Shown: positions 8,964-16,130, counted from the first letter of the stretch. The stretch: 60,493 nucleotides of DNA from Eggerthellaceae bacterium (GCA_910575165.1 CAJTDS010000017.1:1-60493); one strand, 5' to 3'. Made by a program: numbers and translations. Notes: a model not told the origin generated them from the letters alone.

Positions 8964-9299
8964 ATGGCGGCCGGGAAATGCATCGTGGGCGATGACGGCT
9001 GGAGAACGGTCTTCCTGCCCGAATCCCTCGTCAGCAGGGGCCTGCCCGAGGCATGCGCCACCGCCGTGGTCGACATGCCGCCCGCCGGGTCCTACCCGCA
9101 GGCGAGCCTCGCGGTCCCGCGGAAGTTCCTGCGCCGGGCCGCCCCAGGCGTGTGCACGCTGCGCGTGCCCTCCGACTGGGACTTCCGGCTGACGAGCGGG
9201 CGGAGGGGGGAGACGTGGGTGGCGACGCTCACGCTCGACCAATGGCTCGACGAGATGTCGGCCGTCCTGTACGCGCCCCCGGGCGCCGCGGAAGCGTAG
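8964..9299 (+). CDS. Hypothetical protein (111 aa)
   Basis: 111 residues, starting two bases after the adhesin stop and followed by a strong terminator, so it is read from the adhesin transcript. It has a central Pro/Ala-rich stretch and a TLTLDQWLDEMSAV helix near the end, with no signal peptide or membrane segment. I do not recognise the family. Only a weak ribosome site (GAGGGTCGG) is present, consistent with coupling to the upstream stop. Confidence 0.6.
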   Translation: MAAGKCIVGDDGWRTVFLPESLVSRGLPEACATAVVDMPPAGSYPQASLAVPRKFLRRAAPGVCTLRVPSDWDFRLTSGRRGETWVATLTLDQWLDEMSAVLYAPPGAAEA

Positions 9300-9316
9300 G
9301 AGCCCGGATTTTTGAG

Positions 9317-9350
9317 GCCTCGGTCCCGGAAACGGGGCCGAGGCTTTCTT
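9317..9350 (+). terminator. Rho-independent terminator after the adhesin operon
   Basis: Arms GCCTCGGTCCCG and CGGGGCCGAGGC with a GAAA loop (one wobble pair) are followed by TTTCTT. Confidence 0.85.
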
Positions 9351-9631
9351 ATTGCTGCGAAAAGCAGGGGAAATCTCGACTCATGACCGCGGAAAGCACA
9401 AGATGGGGCCTTAGAATCGACGAGAGGGCCCTTAGAATGCATTTGCGCAGGTCAAACGCTTTGATATTTTTCCGCAAGTCGCATCGTCGGGCCCCTGCGT
9501 GTGATGCGCCGGTGGCGATTTCCGGAAACCGCCTTCCCCTCATCCTCGGTTGAAGTAAAATGCGGGCTGTGCCGATGCAGGCACGATACCGGTAGGTAGA
9601 TTGGCGGGATGCTAGCACGAAAGGAGCTGTC
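9351..9631. other. Intergenic region before the PanAT operon
   Basis: I find no gene here. A direct repeat GGGCC(C)TTAGAAT occurs twice, 24 bp apart (about 9404 and 9428), and could be an operator. The strong AAAGGAG site at 9619-9626 belongs to the Panacea gene. Confidence 0.35.
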
Positions 9632-10084
9632 ATGGCAGAAGTTGTGTCCGTCGCCGCATACGTTTTGCATAAGCTGGGCTACTCGACGACCATGAAGCTC
9701 CAGAAGATCGTCTACTACTCGCAGGCGTACTCCCTCGTCTCCCGCAACAGGCCCCTGTTTACCGAGCGCATCGAGGCGTGGGTCAACGGCCCCGTCGTGC
9801 CGGAGCTCTTCGATCTGCACCGCGGGAAGTTCGTCATCTCGGACGGGTTCTTCGGCAACGCCGCAGCGAGCATGCCCTCCGACGACCGCGCCGTCGTGGA
9901 CCATGTCGTCGCCCGCCTGGGCGGCTTCTCCGGCGCAGAGCTGAGCAGCCTCTCGCATTCCGAGGCGCCTTGGGCCGACGCGAGGAAGGGGCTCGCCCCG
10001 ACCGACAGGTGCGCCAGCGTCATATCTTTGGAGAGCATGAGAAGCTACTATTCCTCCCGCCCTGCCGGGAACCCGGCGTTCTGA
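9632..10084 (+). CDS. Panacea-domain (SocA/DUF4065) antitoxin
   Basis: 150 residues with the hallmarks of the Panacea domain: a start VAAYVLHKLG, the LQKIVYYSQAYSL helix, an EAWVNGPVVPELF segment and a C-terminal helical bundle. Known Panacea proteins act as antitoxins that sequester very different toxins, including toxSAS alarmone synthetases (the PanAT systems). Here the gene is followed after three bases by a RelA/SpoT-domain gene, exactly the PanA-toxSAS order. Good ribosome site (AAAGGAGCTGTC). Expected to bind and neutralise the downstream toxin. Confidence 0.9.
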   Translation: MAEVVSVAAYVLHKLGYSTTMKLQKIVYYSQAYSLVSRNRPLFTERIEAWVNGPVVPELFDLHRGKFVISDGFFGNAAASMPSDDRAVVDHVVARLGGFSGAELSSLSHSEAPWADARKGLAPTDRCASVISLESMRSYYSSRPAGNPAF

Positions 10085-10087
10085 TCC

Positions 10088-11113
10088 GTGACGCCCCTGT
10101 ACTCCAAGAGCAAGGTCAAGGCCGCCGGCGAGGCCGCGAAGTCGGCCTCTTCGCCCAGCGACCTCGACCCCGCCGCCGCCCAGGTTATCAACTTCTGGCG
10201 TCAAGCCCATCGCGAGCCGATGCTGCGCGCCATCGACGAGCTCTCGGGTCTGACGGCCGCCGGCGTCCAGTACGCGATGGCGGGCAGGATCAAGAAGCTC
10301 GACACCATCATAGACAAGCTCAAGCGGCCGTCCAGCACGGGCTACCTGAGCACCATGCACGACATCGGCGGCGTGAGGGTGGTCGTCCGAGACATGCCCT
10401 CGCTCCGCAAGGTCTGCTCCATGGTGGAGGCCCTGCCCTCCTACTGCGAGGAGCATTCCCCGAAGAGGGACTATATCGCGCATCCGAAGGGCGACGGCTA
10501 CAGGGGCCGCCATTACATCCTGAGGTACGGCGGCCTGGGCTCCGGCTACGACTCCCTGTACGTGGAGCTCCAGGTCCGCACCGAGCGGCAGCACCAATGG
10601 GCGACCGCCGTCGAGATGTACGACAGCGTGAAGGGCACGCGCCTCAAGTTCGACGGCGCCGCCTGCGGCGGCAACGCCTTCTTCGCGTGGATGTCGGAGG
10701 TCATAAGGACGCTGGAGGAAGGGCCTTCCGCGGACGACCGCGCGCAGGCGCCGCTCGCCGGTGCCGCGGCCGCGGCGGCCCGCGACGTCCTCGGCTGCCT
10801 TGACGCCGCGAGGAACGGCCTGTCGGTGATCGGCGGCGAGCCCGAGCTGAAGCCGGGCGACTACGCCCTCATCGCCTTGAACCACGAGATGCAGACCATC
10901 GTGGTCGCCGCGTGCGACGAGGAGGAGGGCCTGCGGAGGTACTTCGACTCCGAGCTCGCCGGGGGGCAGGAGGATACGCTCCTCGTCAAGGCCAGCTCGA
11001 TGGAGCTCGTAAAGCAGATGTATCCGAACTATTTCGGAGGGATCGTGTCCTTCAGCTCTCTCTACGGCGAGCGTCTGGTGCCCGCGGCGGACGACCTCCG
11101 CCCTGCGCCGTAG
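10088..11113 (+). CDS. toxSAS-like RelA/SpoT nucleotidyltransferase toxin
   Basis: 341 residues from GTG, three bases after the antitoxin stop. Residues ~25-200 show the alarmone-synthetase fold: RIKKLDTIIDKLKR, the DIGGVRVVV strand with its catalytic-type Asp, YIAHPKGDGYRGRH and ELQVRTERQHQWA with the conserved Glu and Arg. toxSAS enzymes make toxic (pp)pApp or pyrophosphorylate the tRNA CCA end. No hydrolase, TGS or ACT domain is seen. At 341 residues it is longer than the usual ~200-280; the last ~130 residues form an extra C-terminal region of unknown fold. A phage-defence role is plausible but inferred. Confidence 0.88.
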   Translation: MTPLYSKSKVKAAGEAAKSASSPSDLDPAAAQVINFWRQAHREPMLRAIDELSGLTAAGVQYAMAGRIKKLDTIIDKLKRPSSTGYLSTMHDIGGVRVVVRDMPSLRKVCSMVEALPSYCEEHSPKRDYIAHPKGDGYRGRHYILRYGGLGSGYDSLYVELQVRTERQHQWATAVEMYDSVKGTRLKFDGAACGGNAFFAWMSEVIRTLEEGPSADDRAQAPLAGAAAAAARDVLGCLDAARNGLSVIGGEPELKPGDYALIALNHEMQTIVVAACDEEEGLRRYFDSELAGGQEDTLLVKASSMELVKQMYPNYFGGIVSFSSLYGERLVPAADDLRPAP

Positions 11114-11290
11114 CCGATTGACGGCTTCCGTCAAAACGAGCACATCGCGATCGGCCACGACGATTCCGGAAGACTACTCGAGCTGGTGGTCCTCCGGGAT
11201 TCCGAGGGAGATTGGCTTACCTACCACGCGATGACGTCGCCGGGCGAGAACTCCCGGCGAGAGCTGGGACTTGGAAGGAGGAAGCGATGA
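11114..11290 (+). pseudogene. 3' remnant of a small toxin gene paired with an RHH antitoxin
   Basis: In the same frame as, and immediately after, the toxSAS stop codon, an open stretch reads EHIAIGHDDSGRLLELVVL and then WLTYHAM, the C-terminal pattern of small BrnT/DUF4258-like toxins. It has no start codon of its own with a ribosome site. It ends in a TGA that overlaps the ATG of the RHH antitoxin (ATGA). The toxin N-terminus is missing, apparently replaced by the toxSAS 3' end. Palindrome copy 3 lies at the break. Confidence 0.65.
11118..11134. promoter_or_regulatory. TTGACG-N5-CGTCAA palindrome, copy 3
   Basis: TTGACG-GCTTC-CGTCAA, starting four bases after the toxSAS stop codon and at the point where the toxin remnant begins. 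There is no T-run after it, so it is not a typical terminator. Confidence 0.5.
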
Positions 11291-11562
11291 GCGAAGATAG
11301 GATTCTTGAGAAGTTCGGGGTGACCGCCGCCGAGCTGGACGCTCGCGCCGCAGAATACGAGTCGAACGACTGGTCCGGCATGGAGTTCGGAGCTATCGCG
11401 CCCGGACGGCCCCTCAGCTACGGGGAGCCGTTCGATACGATAACCGTGAGGATTCCGCATTCCCGCGTCGTTGCGATGCAGCAGGTCGGCACGGAGAGCG
11501 GAATCAGCCGCTCTGCCTTCATCCGCCGCGCCATCGACCACGAGCTCGCGCAGGTTTTGTAG
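11287..11562 (+). CDS. Ribbon-helix-helix antitoxin
   Basis: 91 residues from the ATG behind AAGGAGGAAGCG. The C-terminus (FDTITVRIPHSRVVAM then GISRSAFIRRAIDHELA) has a beta strand followed by two helices, as in CopG/RHH DNA-binding antitoxins; the N-terminal half would hold the toxin-binding arm. It overlaps the stop of the decayed toxin by four bases, the usual coupling in type II modules of the BrnT/RHH kind. The toxin is truncated, so it is probably an orphan antitoxin that could still bind DNA. Confidence 0.75.
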   Translation: MSEDRILEKFGVTAAELDARAAEYESNDWSGMEFGAIAPGRPLSYGEPFDTITVRIPHSRVVAMQQVGTESGISRSAFIRRAIDHELAQVL

Positions 11563-11614
11563 CGCCCCGCTGTCGCTTGGAGGCGGGATCAGGCTTGCTC
11601 CGGCATCCCGCCTG

Positions 11615-11704
11615 TCATCGGTTGCCTTTTGCGGCGTTGTGCGTCTTGCGCAGCATCTGGCAGAGGTCGCCGACCGTCCAGTCGGCGTGGAGAGTCGTCT
11701 TCAT
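11615..11704 (-). pseudogene. 29-codon N-terminal remnant of a DUF262-like gene
   Basis: An ATG overlapping the methyltransferase stop (ATGA) opens 29 codons beginning MKTTLHADWTVGDLCQ. As I recall it, this resembles the start of DUF262-domain nuclease proteins that often follow EcoRI-type methyltransferases. The reading frame then continues with unrelated residues and stops. I infer that the partner nuclease gene has been deleted to a stub; a genuine small peptide gene is the alternative. Confidence 0.4.
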
Positions 11705-12864
11705 CGCTGCCCTTTCCTTCTCCTGATGAACAGGCGGTCGTATACTGGGATGAGGGGGAGGGAGTCCTGGTCGTCCACGTACGCCTTCTGGACCCGCCAC
11801 GTTTTGTTGCGCTCTCGGCTGATCTGCTGTATGTCTTTCGGTGGCGGCCTGAAGAAGCTGCATTCTCTCTGAGCCCACTCCAGGTCGCCGGTGATCCCTA
11901 TCAGCTCGAACTGGTCGGGGTCGTGCTTGTCCAGGAAGGTTATCGGCACCCCCATCACCCCATCGTAGTCCGAGGGTATGCATTCGACGTAGGGCACCTC
12001 CAGGGCGTCGAAGTTGGAGTAGCTGGGATAGTCCTGCGCGTTGTACTTCTCCTTGAGCCTCTTCCTCAGCTTCCTGTTGTACCTCAGGTTGTGCTCGCGC
12101 GTGTCGAGCAGCAGCGGCTGGTGCCTGCCGCCATGGTCGACGTTGGTGAGCCAGCAGTTATTCCCGAAGCTCGCTACCCGGACCCCGTCTTCGCGCATCG
12201 TCACATTGTCCCTTGCCCCCGCCCCGTCCGGGACGAGGAACTCCTTGGGGCGCGTCCAGCCAAGCCACGCCTCGTTTCTCTTCAGGAGGGGGAATACCTC
12301 CTTGTACTTGACCATGTTGTCGTTGCCGATGAAGATGAACCGCTTGTCCGTTTCGCAAAGCCAGTCCACGAAATCATGCACGAGCGAGAACGGCGGGTTG
12401 GTGATGACGAAGTCGGCCTCGTCGCGCAGTCTCCTGACCTCCGCGCTCCTGAAGTCCCCGTCGCCCTTCAGGTACCCCTCGAAGCGAATGTCGCCGATGC
12501 CGACGTCGCCCGTGCCGTCCGCTGCACGCTCGAGTGTGAAGAGCCTTCCCCGCGATTCGCGCAGCGATTCGTCGAACAAGGGCGAATCCAGCTCGGGGGA
12601 TGCCTCCGTCCCCCTCCCCTTGCTCTTTGCGTACGATGTCGATATGAGCTTTCTCAGCCCGAAGCGCGCGAAGTTCGCCGCGAAGTAGCGGGTGAAGCTG
12701 GACCATTCGGGGTCGTCGCAGGGGAGGAGGACGGTTTTGTCCCGAAAGACGTCCGGGTCGAACTCGACGTATGCGTTCATCTCGGCCTCGACGTCGGAGT
12801 ACTGCGTGTAGAACTCGTCGTTCTTCGCCGCCTTCGCGCAGCCGAGGCTTGCGTTTCCTGCCAT
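11701..12864 (-). CDS. EcoRI-type adenine-specific DNA methyltransferase, orphan
   Basis: 387 residues. The N-terminal motif KNDEFYTQYSDVEAEM and the catalytic ITNPPFSLVHDF are diagnostic of the EcoRI-methylase family (PF13651), which transfers a methyl group from SAM to adenine N6. The KTVLLPCDDPEWSSF region is the SAM-binding end. Length fits the family. No restriction endonuclease gene is next to it; only a 29-codon stub follows. It may protect the element from host restriction or alter gene expression. The start at 12864 has a modest site (TAGGAGCTCAGG). Confidence 0.9.
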   Translation of the reverse strand: MAGNASLGCAKAAKNDEFYTQYSDVEAEMNAYVEFDPDVFRDKTVLLPCDDPEWSSFTRYFAANFARFGLRKLISTSYAKSKGRGTEASPELDSPLFDESLRESRGRLFTLERAADGTGDVGIGDIRFEGYLKGDGDFRSAEVRRLRDEADFVITNPPFSLVHDFVDWLCETDKRFIFIGNDNMVKYKEVFPLLKRNEAWLGWTRPKEFLVPDGAGARDNVTMREDGVRVASFGNNCWLTNVDHGGRHQPLLLDTREHNLRYNRKLRKRLKEKYNAQDYPSYSNFDALEVPYVECIPSDYDGVMGVPITFLDKHDPDQFELIGITGDLEWAQRECSFFRPPPKDIQQISRERNKTWRVQKAYVDDQDSLPLIPVYDRLFIRRRKGQR

Positions 12865-13068
12865 CCTGAGCTCCTAACGTGCTTCCATGCAAAGATGCCC
12901 TTTGCCGACGGTCGCGCACCATGGCAACTCGACGCCCGCATCGCAGGGCGGGCAACCCGCATCGTCGTCGCCGCGGAACTTCCGGCCAGCCTTCGGGGCG
13001 CCATGGTAGGATATGCGCTGCAATGTCCGTGCGCTTCCGCGGCGCCCGGCGACGAACAGGGGGACGTC

Positions 13069-13275
13069 ATGGCGAGAATCGACGATTACGGGCTTCGCGG
13101 CCTGGTCCTCGCGGGCGAGAGCAACTCGCCCGTCGACGACAGGCTGAGGTGGGAGAGGACGCAGGTCGCCCTCGCCGACTTCCGCCGCGAGAAGGGTGGC
13201 CATGGGGACTTGGGGGAGTTCTATCGCTGGCTCACTGAAGACGGCGCGCCGGTCGGGGCGTCAGCCGTCGTTTGA
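13069..13275 (+). CDS. Hypothetical small protein (68 aa)
   Basis: 68 residues behind AGGGGGACGTC. It is hydrophilic, with a helical middle (RWERTQVALADFRREKGG) and no membrane segment. Family unknown. It is divergent from the methyltransferase gene (204 bp between starts). Its last 55 bp overlap the convergent Panacea-like gene, and its stop codon lies inside palindrome copy 4. Confidence 0.5.
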   Translation: MARIDDYGLRGLVLAGESNSPVDDRLRWERTQVALADFRREKGGHGDLGEFYRWLTEDGAPVGASAVV

Positions 13276-13700
13276 CGCGTGCCGTCAAAGCCGCCGAAGT
13301 CGATCGGGGCCGGCAGCGTTGCACAGCTGTGCACGGTGCGGTGCCATGGCCCGCCCGGGGCTTTCACGAGCGCGATCTGGCGCCCTGGCGCTATCCCTCC
13401 GAAACGAACGAGCGTCTGGGAGGCGATTTCGCGATCCGTTGCGTCGAGGCGGTTCCCGCCAGCCTGCCTGTCCTGGATGCGAAGAGCGCCCCACAGGTAG
13501 TATTTTCGCCAGACGGGCGTGCATACCACGCCGCCCGCCTCCGCGAGGATCGCGGCGTCCACGATGCCGATTCCGCGCCTTCTGTAGCTTTCGCATTGGG
13601 CTAGGTAGATGAGGCGTTGGAGCTCCATGGGCCTGACGTGCCTTCCCGTCTCGATGCCCTCGTTGACGAGAAAGGCCGCTACTTCGGTTGCGGTTGCCAT
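13221..13700 (-). CDS. Second Panacea-domain (SocA/DUF4065-like) protein
   Basis: 159 residues. VAAFLVNEGIETGRHVRPM, ELQRLIYLAQCESYRRRG and VCTPVWRKYYLWGAL line up with the Panacea pattern (membership helix, LQKLLYYAQ helix, GPV segment), though the GPV triad is changed. No toxin gene is adjacent: its neighbours are a zinc-ribbon gene upstream (22-bp overlap) and a convergent 68-residue gene. It could be an orphan or accessory protein, or an antitoxin with an unrecognised partner in the zinc-ribbon protein. Confidence 0.65.
   Translation of the reverse strand: MATATEVAAFLVNEGIETGRHVRPMELQRLIYLAQCESYRRRGIGIVDAAILAEAGGVVCTPVWRKYYLWGALRIQDRQAGGNRLDATDREIASQTLVRFGGIAPGRQIALVKAPGGPWHRTVHSCATLPAPIDFGGFDGTRQTTADAPTGAPSSVSQR
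13271..13289. promoter_or_regulatory. TTGACG-N5-CGTCAA palindrome, copy 4
   Basis: TTTGACG-CGTGC-CGTCAAA. It contains the TGA stop of the 68-residue gene and lies inside the 3' end of the convergent Panacea gene. Confidence 0.5.
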
Positions 13701-14173
13701 CGGCGTTCGACCCCCCTTCCGCATTCCGGGCAGAAGTTGAACCTCGGCCTGTAGGCGATGCCGCCGTGGTCGCCCCGCTTTTCGTCGAACCAGCCGTCTT
13801 CTCCGCCCGCCAACGTGCACCCGCATTCGACGCAGGCGTATGCCAGGTTTCCGGGGGCGGCTTCGCAGCACTCGATCTCGGCGCCGTCCCCGTCGTGGGC
13901 CGACGCCATGAGCTCGGGCAGGAAGGAGGTCTTCTCCCGCATGAGGGCGAGGCGGACCCTGCCGCCGTCGGGACGATGCTCGAAGTAGGCCGCGGCCGCC
14001 CTCGAGCGCCAGAGGCACGCCTCCTCCTCGCCGAGCGCCCCGCAGTCGCGCAGGCCGTTGATGTGTCCGAGCGCGTACTCGGCGCCGACATCGCTCGCGC
14101 CCGAGGACATGTCGGCGCAGATTTCGTCGAGGGTCTTTGTCCTCGGCTCGTCCCAGACCGTTTTGCCGACCAT
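13679..14173 (-). CDS. Zinc-ribbon protein (164 aa)
   Basis: 164 residues from the ATG behind AAAGGAGTGCG. The C-terminal third carries CVECG and CPECG (about residues 110 and 153), a four-cysteine zinc ribbon. The N-terminal part is helical with no recognised domain. It overlaps the second Panacea gene by 22 bp, so the two are co-translated. Two direct repeats GTATCGTGACA stand just upstream and suggest specific regulation. It could be the toxin partner of that Panacea protein, which is a guess. Confidence 0.65.
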   Translation of the reverse strand: MVGKTVWDEPRTKTLDEICADMSSGASDVGAEYALGHINGLRDCGALGEEEACLWRSRAAAAYFEHRPDGGRVRLALMREKTSFLPELMASAHDGDGAEIECCEAAPGNLAYACVECGCTLAGGEDGWFDEKRGDHGGIAYRPRFNFCPECGRGVERRWQPQPK

Positions 14174-14218
14174 CGCACTCCTTTCTCGTTGTGCCTGGTG
14201 CGAAACTGGATGCGATGG

Positions 14219-14270
14219 GTATCGTGACATCGCATTGCGGTATCGTGACAGGATCGGCTTACCGTGATAG
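14219..14270 (-). promoter_or_regulatory. Direct repeats GTATCGTGACA at 20-21 bp pitch
   Basis: Two perfect copies (14219-14229, 14240-14250) and one degenerate copy (14260-14270, TACCGTGATAG) lie 46 bp upstream of the zinc-ribbon gene. A two-helical-turn pitch places the copies on one face of DNA, as for an operator bound by a multimeric regulator. Confidence 0.5.
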
Positions 14271-14510
14271 CTTCTCCGAGCGGTGCTCGCATCCGCCCGC
14301 CTGAAGGCGGCGGAGCTCCGCCGTGGCGGCCCTCATGCGGGCCGCCCGCATCCTCGCCCTGAACGCGCTGCACTCGTTGCAGCAGCATCCCCTCCGGGCC
14401 ATCTTGGCGCTGCCGTGCGGCGCCGCGCCGGACGTGTCGATCCACGGTCCCCGGCCGAGCCCCTCGCTCCTGAAGCTGGGCATCTCGGCCGCCCATCCGC
14501 TATCGATCAT
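14259..14510 (-). CDS. Hypothetical protein (83 aa)
   Basis: 83 residues, start preceded by GAAGGAGACTCGC. It has a GCCCNECSAFRARMRAARMRA segment: a cysteine cluster followed by an Arg/Ala-rich amphipathic helix. No family recognised. Its start overlaps the 3' end of the next upstream gene by 11 bp, so it belongs to the same minus-strand operon. Confidence 0.55.
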   Translation of the reverse strand: MIDSGWAAEMPSFRSEGLGRGPWIDTSGAAPHGSAKMARRGCCCNECSAFRARMRAARMRAATAELRRLQAGGCEHRSEKLSR

Positions 14511-14805
14511 GCGAGTCTCCTTCCCTGAAGATGTAGACCGAAAGCCCCTTCTTGGAGGTCCCGACGCGGGGCTCGCCGGGACCGCGCCGGCTCATGTAGC
14601 CCCGCCTCAGCGAGTGTAGGCTCCTCGCAACGCTCGCGGCCTCGGCCTCGGTCGGCAGCGTCATGGACATGCACTCCTCCCCGGTGAGGAGGAAGTCGTC
14701 GATGACGGATCTCTCCCGCGGCTTCCGCGCAGGGGCCTCAGCCGGCTCGAAGCCGTCCAGGGTCACCTCCGTCCGCCTGGCCTTGCGGCCGCCCTTAGAG
14801 GCCAT
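14500..14805 (-). CDS. Basic small protein (101 aa), duplicated module
   Basis: 101 residues beginning MASKGGRKARR. The body has a helix DDFLLTGEECMSM and the basic tail ends GTSKKGLSVYIFREG. The ATG overlaps the end of the zinc-ribbon gene upstream, so translation is coupled. Its two ends, without the middle, are repeated at 15230-15347 in a dead copy. A DNA- or RNA-binding role is suggested only by its basic charge. Confidence 0.55.
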   Translation of the reverse strand: MASKGGRKARRTEVTLDGFEPAEAPARKPRERSVIDDFLLTGEECMSMTLPTEAEAASVARSLHSLRRGYMSRRGPGEPRVGTSKKGLSVYIFREGDSHDR

Positions 14806-15223
14806 CGGGCGTCCCTTCGAGCGCCACCGCAACCTTCGAGAAGCCGACGGGTCCGTCGCATTCCGGGCAGCAGTCCCGTGCGCGCTCGGACGCCGCGGCC
14901 GCCGACTGCTCCTCGACCTCGATCTGCTCGATGTTCTCCTTGCTCATCGCTTCTCCTTCCGTGTCTTTCTTCGTGTCAGCGTGCTCCTGCTCCCAGTAGG
15001 CCCTGGCGCGATCACACCAGCGCTCAGCGGCCGCGACGTTGCCCGGGTAGTTGCTCCCGAACGCTCCGTAAGAGGTGAGAGCAATGCGCTCCGGCTCCAC
15101 GCCGCGGTTCCACTGCGCCTGATAGCCGCGGGGGTTCTGCGGGTTCCAGTACAGACCGGTCATGGGTTCTGTCACGGCCTCCTCGCCGAACGGGTCCGCC
15201 ACGACCTCGAAGTCCTTGTGCAT
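14795..15223 (-). CDS. Zinc-ribbon-type protein (142 aa)
   Basis: 142 residues with a GGAGAAAGGC site. Residues 1-90 are a unique region (ADPFGEEAV, YWNPQNPRGY, AAAERWCDRARAYW). From residue ~93 an internal Met preceded by AGGAGAAGCG opens a 50-residue segment, MSKENIEQIEVEEQ to CCPECDGPVGFSKV, that copies the N-terminus of the neighbour at 15337-15744, including half a zinc ribbon (CCPEC only). It may be a fusion of a small protein to a truncated duplicate, or two nested products may be made. Confidence 0.6.
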   Translation of the reverse strand: MHKDFEVVADPFGEEAVTEPMTGLYWNPQNPRGYQAQWNRGVEPERIALTSYGAFGSNYPGNVAAAERWCDRARAYWEQEHADTKKDTEGEAMSKENIEQIEVEEQSAAAASERARDCCPECDGPVGFSKVAVALEGTPDGL

Positions 15224-15229
15224 GCCTTT

Positions 15230-15347
15230 CTCCTTCCCTGAAGATGTAGACCGAAAGCCCCTTCTTAGAGGTCCCGACGCGGGGCTCGCCGGGCCCTCGC
15301 CGCCTCATGTAGCCCCGCCTCGCCTTGCGGCCGCCCTTAGAGGCTAT
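15230..15347 (-). pseudogene. Dead copy of the MASKGGRK gene
   Basis: The 3' part matches 14514-14612 and the 5' part matches 14779-14805, but the middle is deleted and the start ATG has become ATA (15345-15347). The surviving reading frame still ends ...GTSKKGLSVYIFREGE and runs on into other sequence. It marks a tandem duplication of the zinc-ribbon plus basic-protein pair. Confidence 0.65.
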
Positions 15348-15744
15348 CGGGTCCCCCTTCGAGCGCCGCCGCGTCGGCCGTCCCCGGGAACATGCCCGGC
15401 TCGTACTCGGCGTAGACGCCCTCGCACGCGACGAGCTCGCGCAGCGCCGCGAGCGCCGCCACGGACGACCCGACGAGGCCGTCGGAGGGCTTGGCGGAGC
15501 CGACGCTCCAGGTCCGCTTCGCCTCCGCGCTGCCGTAGGAGAGCTCGTCGTCCCCGACCGCGCCGCACGAGGGGCACACCCATGCCCGGACGGTCCCGCC
15601 CGCGGCCACGGCGGCTACCTTCGAGAAGCCGACGGGCCCGCCGCATTCCGGGCAGCAGTCCCATGCGCATTCGGACGGCACCGACGCCGCCTGCTCCTCA
15701 ACCTGCATCTGCTTCATCTGTTCGATCGTGAGTTCCTTCGCCAT
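15337..15744 (-). CDS. Zinc-ribbon protein (135 aa)
   Basis: 135 residues from the ATG behind GAAAGGAAGCC. MAKELTIEQMKQMQVEEQ leads to a complete four-cysteine ribbon, CCPECGGP ... VCPSCGAVG (about residues 30-62), then a helical C-terminus. It resembles other small ribbon proteins of mobile elements that bind nucleic acid or RNA polymerase, but no specific family is recognised. It is the intact parent of the partial copy in the gene at 14795-15223. Confidence 0.65.
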   Translation of the reverse strand: MAKELTIEQMKQMQVEEQAASVPSECAWDCCPECGGPVGFSKVAAVAAGGTVRAWVCPSCGAVGDDELSYGSAEAKRTWSVGSAKPSDGLVGSSVAALAALRELVACEGVYAEYEPGMFPGTADAAALEGGPDSL

Positions 15745-16130
15745 CTCGGCTTCCTTTCTGTCGTGGTTTTCTCGAGTCCGCCCCGGCCGGGCGACGGCGC
15801 CCACCGCGCCCCGGGCGCGGACGGGGGGCAAGGGGGAAAGCCCCGGCGGCCCTTGCCGTTCGGCCGCATCCGGGGCGAAGCTGTCGCCCGAAGCTGGCCG
15901 GTTGGGCGGACCCCGGTCTTCCCGGGCTTTCCACCGCCCGCGATTCGGGTCCGGGCGGGGAGGGGCGCTGCGCAGGAGGGAGGCTGCCCGGCTCCCGAGC
16001 GCACGGGTGCGCCCCGCCCCTCCCGGATGGCCCGCCCCGCGGGCCACGGGCGCGTGGGAAGGCAGCAGGAGGGGATGCAAGGGGACCGGTCCCCTTGCCC
16101 GGCGTCCGGGGCCGGGATCCCGGCGCCCGC
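15745..16130. other. GC-rich intergenic region with variant hairpins
   Basis: 386 bp with no convincing gene. It holds a short relative of the array repeat (GGCAAGGG ... CCCTTGCC, about 15829-15860) and, further on, a perfect 22-bp palindrome at 16077-16098. Composition is extremely GC-rich compared with flanking genes. Confidence 0.45.
16077..16098 (-). terminator. Perfect 22-bp palindrome downstream of the relaxase operon
   Basis: Two 11-bp arms GCAAGGGGACC / GGTCCCCTTGC without a loop, 33 bp after the stop at 16131 in the minus direction. No T-run follows. The GCAAGGGG arm resembles the outer helix of the array repeats. It could be a factor-dependent terminator or a protein-binding site. 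Confidence 0.4.

Noticed and set aside
3943-8964. Two very long minus-strand open frames (793 and 860 codons) opposite the adhesin
   Set aside because: They lie antisense to a clear CnaB/VaFE protein, have Arg/Gly/His-rich repetitive composition and no ribosome sites. They arise from high-GC codon bias.
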